Origin: Clostridia bacterium
Lineage (GTDB): Bacteria; Bacillota; Clostridia; Oscillospirales; Acutalibacteraceae
Assembly (NCBI GenBank): GCA_017520705.1
Contig: JAFXFF010000026.1
Coordinates: 1 to 41,169, forward strand
DNA length: 41,169 nucleotides
Reading direction: 5' to 3'
The translations under genes and the position numbers were made by a program. A model generated the notes under the pieces. It saw only the letters and a program-made list of their open reading frames with translations, ran no database searches and was not told the origin of the DNA. Shown here in pieces: positions 29,531 to 36,544 of this stretch (the first letter of the stretch is position 1; every line of letters starts with the position of its first letter).

Positions 29531-30286
29531 TCACGTCTTGCAGAATTTCATCATCAGCGAGTGGGGAACCAGTTTTGCCAGCACTCGATACAACTTGAAA
29601 AGAAATTTGGGGGTGTAGACACTCCGTCCCTTGCCTGCCAGCACCAGGGCGCGGTCCGCCACCACGTCGGGATCGCTGTAAGGCAGGGTCTTGAACATCG
29701 GGGAACGGTCGGTGATATTCGCCACCTCCAAAAACTCCGTCTTCATCGGACCGGGGCAGACGGCGAGGGCGTTAATACCCAAGGGCTTTAACTCCTCTCG
29801 AAGGCCACGGGTGAAACTCATCACGTAGGCCTTGGTGGAGGAATAGACGGTCATACGGGTGTTGGGGCAGAAGGAGGCGATGGAGCACACGTTGAGCACG
29901 AAGCCGCCTCTCTCCATAAAGGGCAGCACCACCGTGGTGACGGCGGTGAGGGCGCGGCAATTGAGATCCACCATGCGGCCCTGGGTGCGCCAATCGCTGT
30001 CGATGACGTTGTCCAATTCGCCCAGGCCGGCATTGTTGATGAGGATCTTCACGCGGACACCGTCGGCCTTCAGCCGCTCCTCCAGCACATCGTAGCAGGT
30101 GGGGTCGGTCAGGTCCATAGGCAGGACGGTGACGGGAATGGGACATCCCTCGGCCATGGCCTCCAGCCGTTCGCGGCGGCGGGCGATCAGCCAGATGCCG
30201 GTGAGATCGGGGTAGCGGGTCAGCAGACTGCGAAAAAAGGACTGCCCGAGGCCGGCGGATGCGCCGGTGAGAATCGCAATGCTCAT
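29531..30286 (-). CDS. short-chain dehydrogenase/reductase
   Basis: A 251-residue classical SDR. The cofactor loop GASAGLGQSF is at 8-17, NNAGLGE in the middle, and the catalytic Tyr-Lys in VYSSTKAYVMSF; LAVCPGPMKTEF follows. After the first strand, RRRERLEAM suggests NADP preference. The C-terminal 20 residues are hydrophobic/basic (FLFKLYRVLAKLVPHSLMMKF), as in SDRs that associate with membranes. AGGAGG lies 8 bp before ATG 30286. It begins a four-gene minus-strand group with the reductase, ECF and DUF1893 genes; I could not find a clear promoter. Confidence 0.88.
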   Translation of the reverse strand: MSIAILTGASAGLGQSFFRSLLTRYPDLTGIWLIARRRERLEAMAEGCPIPVTVLPMDLTDPTCYDVLEERLKADGVRVKILINNAGLGELDNVIDSDWRTQGRMVDLNCRALTAVTTVVLPFMERGGFVLNVCSIASFCPNTRMTVYSSTKAYVMSFTRGLREELKPLGINALAVCPGPMKTEFLEVANITDRSPMFKTLPYSDPDVVADRALVLAGKGRSVYTPKFLFKLYRVLAKLVPHSLMMKFCKT

Positions 30287-30320
30287 AGTGATTCCTCCTG
30301 TGGGAATGTATCGTTCTGTT

Positions 30321-30352
30321 TCAAAAAACAGGTGCCGCGGGGAAACGGCACC
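30321..30352 (-). terminator. terminator of the secreted-protein gene
   Basis: CAGGTGCCG and CGGCACCTG pair around a CGGGGAAA-type loop; on the minus strand six Ts follow. Confidence 0.87.
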
Positions 30353-30374
30353 TGCTGAGGGTGGGCTTGCTCGA

Positions 30375-31301
30375 TTATACCCATTCGGTCCAATAGACGA
30401 TCTTGCTGTCGGTCAGCCGCACCTCGGCGGTGTTGGCAGGGATCTCCAGTTGGAAGGTGCGGGTGGGATGCTTTTTGGTGTCGATGCAACCGATGTTGAT
30501 CTTGGTGGCGGGCTGAGTTTCGGCCCCGTTTTTGTCGTAGCAGGTGTACTCCACCCAGTCGGTCTCTTCGGTGATCCACCTCGTGGTGTGATTCTTAAAC
30601 GTCAGGGATACGGTCAAGGTCTCGGTGAAATCGTCGTCCAGTCCGTACTCCGCGATGGCTTCGCTGACACGGATGCGATCCTTCCGCTTGACCACGTCGA
30701 CGTCGCTGCCGATGGCAGGCAGCACCACGCCGTTACCCTCCGTCTTATGCCACTGCAGGCGATAGGTGGACACGTGGACAGAACCGTACACCGTCTGCTG
30801 TGCGCCGTCGGCCGCCTCCAGCACGCAATAGGGGCGGCAGGCGATGGCGGAGGCCTTATGCTGCTCGGGCAGGCGAATCACGCGCACCGCAAAGGAGCAG
30901 GTGGTCTCGCTCACGTCGCACAGACGCTTACCCTCCACGTCCACCACCTTGCGATTGGTCGAGGCGGTTTCCCGCACCATCTTGGTAATATCCTTGGCGG
31001 CGGTGACGTCATTGGTCACCACGGCGCCCATGGACACCACCTTGTAGGCGACGCCATCCACCACGGCGGTGGCGTTATCGTTGATGAACTCGTGGCGCTT
31101 GTTGACGGCGGCACCCCGCACATGCATGGTGAAGCGGAAGGCCAAGCCGTCGCCGGTGTCTTCCTCGGTGGTGATGCTATGCTGTACGTCGTCCGAAACA
31201 ACGACGGACAGGTCCGCCTGTGCCGACGCGGAGGACACGGGAACGGCAGCCAACAAGGCCAGCGTCAGCAGAAGCGCCAACGTTTTTTTGATATGCTGCA
31301 T
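30375..31301 (-). CDS. secreted protein with a C-terminal domain shared with the upstream lipoprotein
   Basis: A 308-residue exported protein of no known family. Residues 1-28 form a signal peptide (KKTLALLLTLALLAAVPVSSASAQA, cleavage likely after SASA). Residues 30-140 contain TMHVRGAAVNKRHEFINDN and repeated Val-rich strands; residues 185-308 form a second domain with GSDVDVVKRKDRIRVSEAIAEY, WITEETDWVEYTCYDKNG, IGCIDTKK and the ending AEVRLTDSKIVYWTEW. The second domain is clearly homologous to the upstream lipoprotein's. ATG 31301 is chosen because the earlier ATG 31310 adjoins the ribosome site GAGAGG. Upstream gene is 25-35 bp away, so the two are one operon, ended by the terminator. Confidence 0.8.
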   Translation of the reverse strand: MQHIKKTLALLLTLALLAAVPVSSASAQADLSVVVSDDVQHSITTEEDTGDGLAFRFTMHVRGAAVNKRHEFINDNATAVVDGVAYKVVSMGAVVTNDVTAAKDITKMVRETASTNRKVVDVEGKRLCDVSETTCSFAVRVIRLPEQHKASAIACRPYCVLEAADGAQQTVYGSVHVSTYRLQWHKTEGNGVVLPAIGSDVDVVKRKDRIRVSEAIAEYGLDDDFTETLTVSLTFKNHTTRWITEETDWVEYTCYDKNGAETQPATKINIGCIDTKKHPTRTFQLEIPANTAEVRLTDSKIVYWTEWV

Positions 31302-31335
31302 TAGAGACATCCTCTCTTACGTTATCGGATGGAGA

Positions 31336-32085
31336 TCAGCTCCATTCGGTCCAATAGACGATCTTGCTGTCCGTCAGACGCACCTCAGCGGTGGCGGCGG
31401 GCACGTCAAAGGTGTAGGTCTTGACCGAATTCTTTTTGGTGTCGATGCAACCGATGTAGAGTTTGGTGGCCTTTTGCACCACGTTGCCGCTCTTATCGTA
31501 GCAGGTGTACTCCACCCAATCGGTCTCCTCGGTGATCCAGTTGCTGCTGTAATTGGTGAAGGTCAGGGACACCGCGATAGAACCGTCCTTGTTATACACG
31601 GCGGTGGCAGCACTGACGCGGATGCGATCCTTCTGCTTGACCACGTCGATGTCGCTGCCAACGGCGGGCAGAGCCACCTTAGGCTGGGGCACCGTGGGTT
31701 GCGTTGTCACCGTGGTAGAAGCCGTAGGCTTGCTCCCCGTGGTCGTGGCGGTAGCGGAAGAGGCCGGACGGGAAGGCGCGGTGGTGACCGTCGTGGTGGG
31801 CTTCTGCGTTACGGTGGTCGTGGTGCCCTCGGTATAGGAGGGTGCCGCAGTCGTGACGCTGCCACCCGTCGTGGCGGTGGCAGACGTGGTGTCGGAAGCA
31901 GCGGTGTCCTCGGTGGTAGTAGATGTGGTGGCGGACGTGGTGGTGCTACCCTCCCCCGTCGTGGTGGTGGCAGACGTGGTCGTGGTGGTAGCGGGGGTGT
32001 CCTCTCCCTTAGGTGTGTCGTTGCCGCAGGCGGTGAGGCCCGTCAGCAGAACAGCGCACACCAATATAGCAATATACTTCTTCAT
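31336..32085 (-). CDS. lipoprotein with Thr-rich stalk and shared C-terminal domain
   Basis: A 249-residue lipoprotein. The signal KKYIAILVCAVLL ends in the lipobox LTGLTACG, so Cys near 20 should be lipidated. Residues 25-130 are a Thr/Ser/Ala/Pro low-complexity stalk, likely to cross the wall and perhaps to be glycosylated. The last 115 residues repeat the domain of the next gene: GSDIDVVKQKDRIRVSAATAVY, WITEETDWVEYTCYDKSG, IGCIDTKKN and AEVRLTDSKIVYWTEW. Function unknown; Trp and paired Cys suggest a small beta-sandwich binding domain. The ATG at 32085 has CTCCT-complement AGGAG just upstream. A strong promoter lies ahead. A broken copy of its 5' end is at 34,450-34,605. Confidence 0.83.
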   Translation of the reverse strand: MKKYIAILVCAVLLTGLTACGNDTPKGEDTPATTTTTSATTTTGEGSTTTSATTSTTTEDTAASDTTSATATTGGSVTTAAPSYTEGTTTTVTQKPTTTVTTAPSRPASSATATTTGSKPTASTTVTTQPTVPQPKVALPAVGSDIDVVKQKDRIRVSAATAVYNKDGSIAVSLTFTNYSSNWITEETDWVEYTCYDKSGNVVQKATKLYIGCIDTKKNSVKTYTFDVPAATAEVRLTDSKIVYWTEWS

Positions 32086-32132
32086 AAGCACTCCTTATTC
32101 AATCGCGCATAATCAAACAATTTACCAATTAT

Positions 32133-32161
32133 AGTATACCAGTATTTACGATGGCTGTCAA
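32133..32161 (-). promoter_or_regulatory. sigma-A promoter of the lipoprotein operon
   Basis: On the minus strand TTGACA (32161-32156), 17-bp spacer, TATACT (32138-32133). Confidence 0.88.
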
Positions 32162-32174
32162 ATGGAAAATGGCA

Positions 32175-32209
32175 ACCCAAAAGCCCCCGTCCGCAGAACG
32201 GACGGGGGC
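32175..32209 (-). terminator. terminator of the metallophosphoesterase gene
   Basis: GCCCCCGTCCG pairs with CGGACGGGGGC around CAGAA; a short T-run follows on the minus strand. Confidence 0.78.
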
Positions 32210-32223
32210 AACGTGTAACGATC

Positions 32224-34374
32224 TTATTCTTTCCTGCGCAGAGCGAAGAACAGAGCCGTGCCGCCCGCCGCCAACACGGCGACACCGATGCCGATATACA
32301 GCCACGGGAAAGCGGGGACATCCGCGTTATCGGTGCCCTCAGATTCGGCGTCAGGCGTCTCTTCCGCAGGCGGAATCTCCACCCCGATGGCGGTCAGCGC
32401 CTCCTCAATGCGGGTCATCTCCTCGGCAATCACCGTCTTGCCGTCGCGGTTGTAATTACCGCCGTAAGTGGCCAGCGCCTTGCGATAGTCCGCCAGCGCC
32501 GCCAGCAAGCCCTCGGCATCCTCGGCGGTGGCATCCTCCGCGGTGATCTCCCGCACCGCGTCGATGGCGGGGGTGTTCAGCGCCTCGGTGGCGGTGTCAA
32601 TGCGCACGAGGTAGCCCTCCAAGCGGGCCTTCAGCGCCGTCAGCTCCGCCCGGTCGGCGGCGGAGGCGTTGGCGTCCGCCAGCAAGCCCTCCACGTCCTT
32701 AATTAAGTGCTTAATGGTCAGGATATCTAAGAAGGTGACGGTCTGCTCGGTGGCGCCGCCCAGCACGGCGGCCATCTCGGTCACCGGCTTCATCACGATC
32801 ACCATGGCAAAACGATTGCCGCCCTGATCCACCGCCATCACCGAGTAGGTGATATCCTTGTTGCCCTCCAACACCACCTCGCCCTCGATCGGCTGTCCAT
32901 TCACGTACACCGCCGCCAGGTTGTCGTCGGTGACGGTCACCCGTTGGGTGGTGTAATAGGTCTCGCCGTCCGCCACGCCGCCCAGCACAGGAGGTGTGTC
33001 GTTGGGGGTGGAGGTGTAGGTGAGCGGCTCGGAGCGCTTGCCCATGGAATCCACGGCGCACAGCGTGATTTGATAGGAGGTATCCCCCTCGGGCAGGGTA
33101 AAGGGCACCTGCATGGTATACGCCATCGGGTACTTATCCACCGTGGGATAGAGATAAAATTCGGAGAAGGCTTTCACCATCTTGGTGGCACCGCTGGGTT
33201 GGCTTTGGATCTCGATCATATAGTGGTGCACCATATCGTTGTCGGTGGCGGCATCAAAGGTGACCGCCATCGCGTCCCCCATCGGCACGCCGGACACGCC
33301 GGCGTGGGCACCAAACACGGGGGCGGTGTTGCCCTTGTGGAAATAATCGTTGTTGTAACGGGTGAGATGGGTCTTGTTGACCAAATCGGGCGCGGGGATG
33401 TAAAAGGGCTGCTTAATCGGCGCACCGTTGGTGAAATCCAAGCGGGTGACCTTGACGTTGTTGTGCTTATCCACCTGCACCAGTAGGCCGTTGGAAACCA
33501 GGCCGGACTCGCTCACGTTGCCGTTGCCCAGACTCTGGAGATAGCCGCCGCCGATGGACATATACTGCACCGCGCCGCAATCCAAGGCGGTGAAATCCCG
33601 CTGATAGATGGCGGTCTCCTCGTGGATGGGGGAATGGACGTGACCGCTGAAGGCGATCACCTCGGGATAATCCTTGAGATGGGTGTACATCTCCGCCTCG
33701 TCCACCTGAGGATACCCACCATAGCCGGCACCGCGAATCGGGGCGTGGGTATACACAAAGATGGGCTTGCCCGGAGCGTCGGCACGGGCGGCGGCCAGCT
33801 CACGGTCCAGCCATTCCAGATCCTGCGGATCAAATCGGGAGCCGGAACCCCAATACGCCATCATATTCACGCCGATGTAATGGTAGCCGCCGATGACCAT
33901 ATGGCGGTTGCCGCGGTCGTGTTGGCTGGAGGGCAGGTCCTTGGCAAGGTATTTGCTCTGATCGGAATAGAATTGGTGCAGGGTATCCCACTGCTCACTC
34001 TCGGCGTCGTGGTTGCCGGTGACGAAGAAGACGTTGGCATCCTCCCCCATCCCCTCGTCGGTGACGGTGCGGAACGCCGCGCCGATGCCGTCGGTATAAT
34101 AGCTGTTGGAGATGTCCCCCGCCACGGTGATGGCGTCCAAGCGACCGCCGGCATACTGCTTAAGCAAACGGATGGCGGTGGCGTATTTTTGGGTGGCGGC
34201 GTTGTTGACGTCGCTGAGGACGTGCAGGTCGCTGATGGCACCAAAGGAGAGGACGACGTGATCCTCGTCAAACAGCAGGTTGCTCTCCGCCGTCACGGAC
34301 ACGGGGGTAACGCCACAGCAGAACACCCCCGCCAGTAAACAGAGGATAAGCATAAGGGAGAACGGTTTTTTCAT
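32224..34374 (-). CDS. exported, membrane-anchored calcineurin-like metallophosphoesterase
   Basis: A 716-residue surface enzyme. Residues 1-29 are a signal peptide. The phosphoesterase domain has all metal motifs: ISDLH (48-51), AGDISN (85-90), VTGNHD (118-123), YTHAPIRG and FSGHVHSPIHEE. It should act on phosphate esters outside the membrane (nucleotides, phospholipids or wall polymers); the substrate is not indicated. Two Ig-like regions around 390-480 (PFTLPEGDTSYQITLCAVD; DDNLAAVYVNGQPIEGEV) and a helical FIVAR-like region near 570-665 (AALADYRKALATYGG) follow. Residues 689-712 are a membrane helix (FPWLYIGIGVAVLAAGGTALF) followed by LRRKE: a plain C-terminal anchor without a clear sortase motif. 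It is a single-gene transcript. Confidence 0.9.
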   Translation of the reverse strand: MKKPFSLMLILCLLAGVFCCGVTPVSVTAESNLLFDEDHVVLSFGAISDLHVLSDVNNAATQKYATAIRLLKQYAGGRLDAITVAGDISNSYYTDGIGAAFRTVTDEGMGEDANVFFVTGNHDAESEQWDTLHQFYSDQSKYLAKDLPSSQHDRGNRHMVIGGYHYIGVNMMAYWGSGSRFDPQDLEWLDRELAAARADAPGKPIFVYTHAPIRGAGYGGYPQVDEAEMYTHLKDYPEVIAFSGHVHSPIHEETAIYQRDFTALDCGAVQYMSIGGGYLQSLGNGNVSESGLVSNGLLVQVDKHNNVKVTRLDFTNGAPIKQPFYIPAPDLVNKTHLTRYNNDYFHKGNTAPVFGAHAGVSGVPMGDAMAVTFDAATDNDMVHHYMIEIQSQPSGATKMVKAFSEFYLYPTVDKYPMAYTMQVPFTLPEGDTSYQITLCAVDSMGKRSEPLTYTSTPNDTPPVLGGVADGETYYTTQRVTVTDDNLAAVYVNGQPIEGEVVLEGNKDITYSVMAVDQGGNRFAMVIVMKPVTEMAAVLGGATEQTVTFLDILTIKHLIKDVEGLLADANASAADRAELTALKARLEGYLVRIDTATEALNTPAIDAVREITAEDATAEDAEGLLAALADYRKALATYGGNYNRDGKTVIAEEMTRIEEALTAIGVEIPPAEETPDAESEGTDNADVPAFPWLYIGIGVAVLAAGGTALFFALRRKE

Positions 34375-34449
34375 ACGTCACATTCCTTTCGTGAAGGATT
34401 TAACCAAGAAAAAAGTAACACATCCCAAAGAAAAATGCAAGGAGGAATT

Positions 34450-34605
34450 GTGGAGGCGCCGATGGAGGTCAGGCCCATCAGCAGAACAGCGCACACCAAT
34501 ATAGCAATATACTTCTTCATAAGCACTCCTTATTCAATCGAGCATAATCAAACAATTTACCAATTGTAGTACACCAGTATTTACTACGGCTGTCAAATGG
34601 AAATT
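34450..34605 (-). pseudogene. broken copy of the lipoprotein promoter and signal peptide joined to an LRR-gene scrap
   Basis: From 34,477 to 34,605 the sequence repeats 32,038-32,166 closely: promoter, ribosome site, and the codons MKKYIAILVCAVLL. It then turns, at 34,450-34,476, into 27 bp identical to 39,756-39,782 inside the LRR gene. The minus-strand frame starting at 34,520 runs on for about 48 codons but has lost the lipobox and the stalk. Signals for expression are intact, so a short peptide could still be made. Confidence 0.72.
34568..34596 (-). promoter_or_regulatory. duplicated promoter of the broken lipoprotein copy
   Basis: TTGACA (34596-34591), 17-bp spacer, TGTACT (34573-34568) on the minus strand; it is a slightly mutated copy of the promoter at 32,133-32,161. 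Confidence 0.65.
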
Positions 34606-34610
34606 GTCCG

Positions 34611-34660
34611 CCAAAAATGGCACAGCCCCGTCGGTCCGCAGGGACAGGCAGGGCTGTGTG
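34611..34660 (-). terminator. probable terminator of the SGNH-dockerin gene
   Basis: CACAGCCC pairs with GGGCTGTG with an imperfect inner stem; ATTTTTGG follows on the minus strand. Confidence 0.6.
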
Positions 34661-34667
34661 ATCGATG

Positions 34668-36422
34668 CTATTCGAAATCGCTCAGGCGCTGTTGCAGTAG
34701 GCCCAGGTCGCGGTTATTGACCCTGCCGTCGGCGGTGACGTCGCAGACGGCCAAAACCACCTCGACGTCCATGTCGGCCAAGTATTGTTGCAGCAGGCCC
34801 AGGTCGCGGTTATTGACCTTACCGTCGCCGTTGGCGTCGCCCAGCAGCGCAGGCAGGTCGCGGACCGTGCCACAGACGTTGCAATCGGCGTCGCGGTCAT
34901 CGTCGTAGACGTGAGAGCGGTTGAGGATATAGACCTCGTTGCTTTCATTTCCATTCCACATGACTACATTTACAGCTACAGCGCCTTCGGGTGCTGTCAG
35001 ATAGCCATTGGCAATAAACTCTGCATAAGTCTCCGTAGGGCTGAGGGATCTCAACACGCCATCTGCATCAAACCAGGTCAGCCGAATACCATTGCCGGTG
35101 CCGCCATTGGTGCCGGACTTTTGGAAAGAAGTCGCCCAAATCTGATCTCCTTCAGAAATCGGAATTGTAATAGAATATGCCGAACCGGATGCGTTGAGAC
35201 CCCATCCACTTGTTGTGTAGTACAGATTGATGGGTTTCAATTCAGTCCAAAGGTTTGTGCCGGAGCAGAGATTCTCAGGAAGTTCCTGTAGGTAATCATC
35301 AAAAATAGTTTTTTGGATACCCTTAGCGGTGATAACAATGTCGCCAGTTACTTTTTCAATGGAAACCACACCATCTGTATAGCAGTCGGCTGTAATATCC
35401 GTGCCACCCATAGTGACAGTGACTTTCAGATTCTCACCAGTGATCGTTGTCACGAAGGAATTGCCATGAGAAATGCCCTTGTAGTAGCTCAGGCTACTCT
35501 CCGCGCCAGTCAGATTGTGGGTAACCGAATGAACGATATGCTCGCCAGCCTCCACATCGCAATCGGACATCAAAACGTCCATGACAGCGGCGGTGATATA
35601 GTCCATTCCGGTAGCATTGGGGTGCGTGCCGTCGGGCAGATCACTCGTAGAAATACCGCACTCACGCAAATCCACATAGGTGACACCATAGTGTTCGCAG
35701 ATTGCAGCAAATACAGAATTATACGCTTCAATCACTGCATCGGTGTTCTTGTAGGTGAACGTAGGCAGCATTGCGACAATTTCCGCATTGGGATAGTAAT
35801 GCTGCATCCGCATGATGGCATCCACATAGGCATCAGCTACCGTATCCCATTTCACAGAAATCAAGTCCACTTCAGTAGGAGCGGTTGCAGGATCAAAGCT
35901 GCCAACAGGTCTGCGCTGCGTAATATCGTTTGTGCCGCCGTAGAACAGAATCACATCAGGAGTGCCGTTACTTCCCAGATTCTGAATACGGGTAACGGAT
36001 GCCATGCAAGCTTTCGTGCCATCATAAGAACTGTTGACTTCATCATCAATATAGTTATACACCTCGGTACTACGCCAGCTCTCATTGATTCCCAACTTGG
36101 CATCCAATGCAGTAAGCACCTGCATCCACCAAGTATGTTCAACTTCGGTAAATAGGTTGTCCTGAGGATAACGGGCGTAATGCTTCAGATTAAAGCCATC
36201 AGCAACCGGGATATATCCAGCAAAGGTGGAAATGGAGTCGCCGAGAATGGAAACAACTTTGCCTTCATAATTGGAAAGATTGGGATGGGCTTCCCCACAG
36301 CCTGTGCAGGTACCATTGACGTAGGTGTGGAGGCACTCCTCTGCAAGAACGGAAAAAGCCGTCATCGGCATCATGCCGCAGAGCATTGCCAGCGTTACAA
36401 TCCAAGCTAAAATCTTTTTCAT
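34668..36422 (-). CDS. secreted SGNH/GDSL hydrolase with C-terminal dockerin
   Basis: A 584-residue secreted enzyme. Residues 1-27 are a signal peptide; 30-48 a small CxxC module (CTGCG). The SGNH hydrolase spans about 55-285: VVSILGDSISTF carries the nucleophile Ser63, FYGGTNDI is block III, and DGTHPNATG the Asp/His block V. Such enzymes deacetylate or deacylate plant polysaccharides or surface glycans. Residues 300-350 look like a bacterial repeat module, 375-505 a beta domain. The dockerin (526-584) has two Ca-binding repeats, DANGDGKVNNRDLGLLQQYL and DVTADGRVNNRDLGLLQQRL, so it should bind a cohesin. The body is richer in A+T than the dockerin tail, which is almost identical to the neighbouring LRR gene's. 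Confidence 0.9.
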   Translation of the reverse strand: MKKILAWIVTLAMLCGMMPMTAFSVLAEECLHTYVNGTCTGCGEAHPNLSNYEGKVVSILGDSISTFAGYIPVADGFNLKHYARYPQDNLFTEVEHTWWMQVLTALDAKLGINESWRSTEVYNYIDDEVNSSYDGTKACMASVTRIQNLGSNGTPDVILFYGGTNDITQRRPVGSFDPATAPTEVDLISVKWDTVADAYVDAIMRMQHYYPNAEIVAMLPTFTYKNTDAVIEAYNSVFAAICEHYGVTYVDLRECGISTSDLPDGTHPNATGMDYITAAVMDVLMSDCDVEAGEHIVHSVTHNLTGAESSLSYYKGISHGNSFVTTITGENLKVTVTMGGTDITADCYTDGVVSIEKVTGDIVITAKGIQKTIFDDYLQELPENLCSGTNLWTELKPINLYYTTSGWGLNASGSAYSITIPISEGDQIWATSFQKSGTNGGTGNGIRLTWFDADGVLRSLSPTETYAEFIANGYLTAPEGAVAVNVVMWNGNESNEVYILNRSHVYDDDRDADCNVCGTVRDLPALLGDANGDGKVNNRDLGLLQQYLADMDVEVVLAVCDVTADGRVNNRDLGLLQQRLSDFE

Positions 36423-36459
36423 CGGTATCCCTCTTTCAAAAGTGGATGTTTATGCACTT

Positions 36460-36488
36460 ATCGTAACACACTTTGGTCGAAAAGGCAA
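36460..36488 (-). promoter_or_regulatory. candidate promoter of the SGNH-dockerin gene
   Basis: On the minus strand TTGCCT (36488-36483), 17-bp spacer, TACGAT (36465-36460). Confidence 0.55.
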
Positions 36489-36496
36489 CAGAACAC

Positions 36497-36539
36497 CAAC
36501 AAAAGCAGCCTGCGACGGTGCCGCAGGCTGCTTTTGTTG
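36497..36539. terminator. terminator of the LRR-dockerin gene
   Basis: A perfect 18-bp stem (CAACAAAAGCAGCCTGCG and its complement) with a 7-base loop, A- and T-rich at both flanks; it can act in both directions. Confidence 0.9.
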
Positions 36540-36544
36540 AAGGG

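Noticed and set aside
30267-31304. Long plus-strand frames opposite the secreted protein and the lipoprotein
   Set aside because: They read the complement of the Thr-rich stalk as Val/Ala/Asp runs and lack initiation signals.
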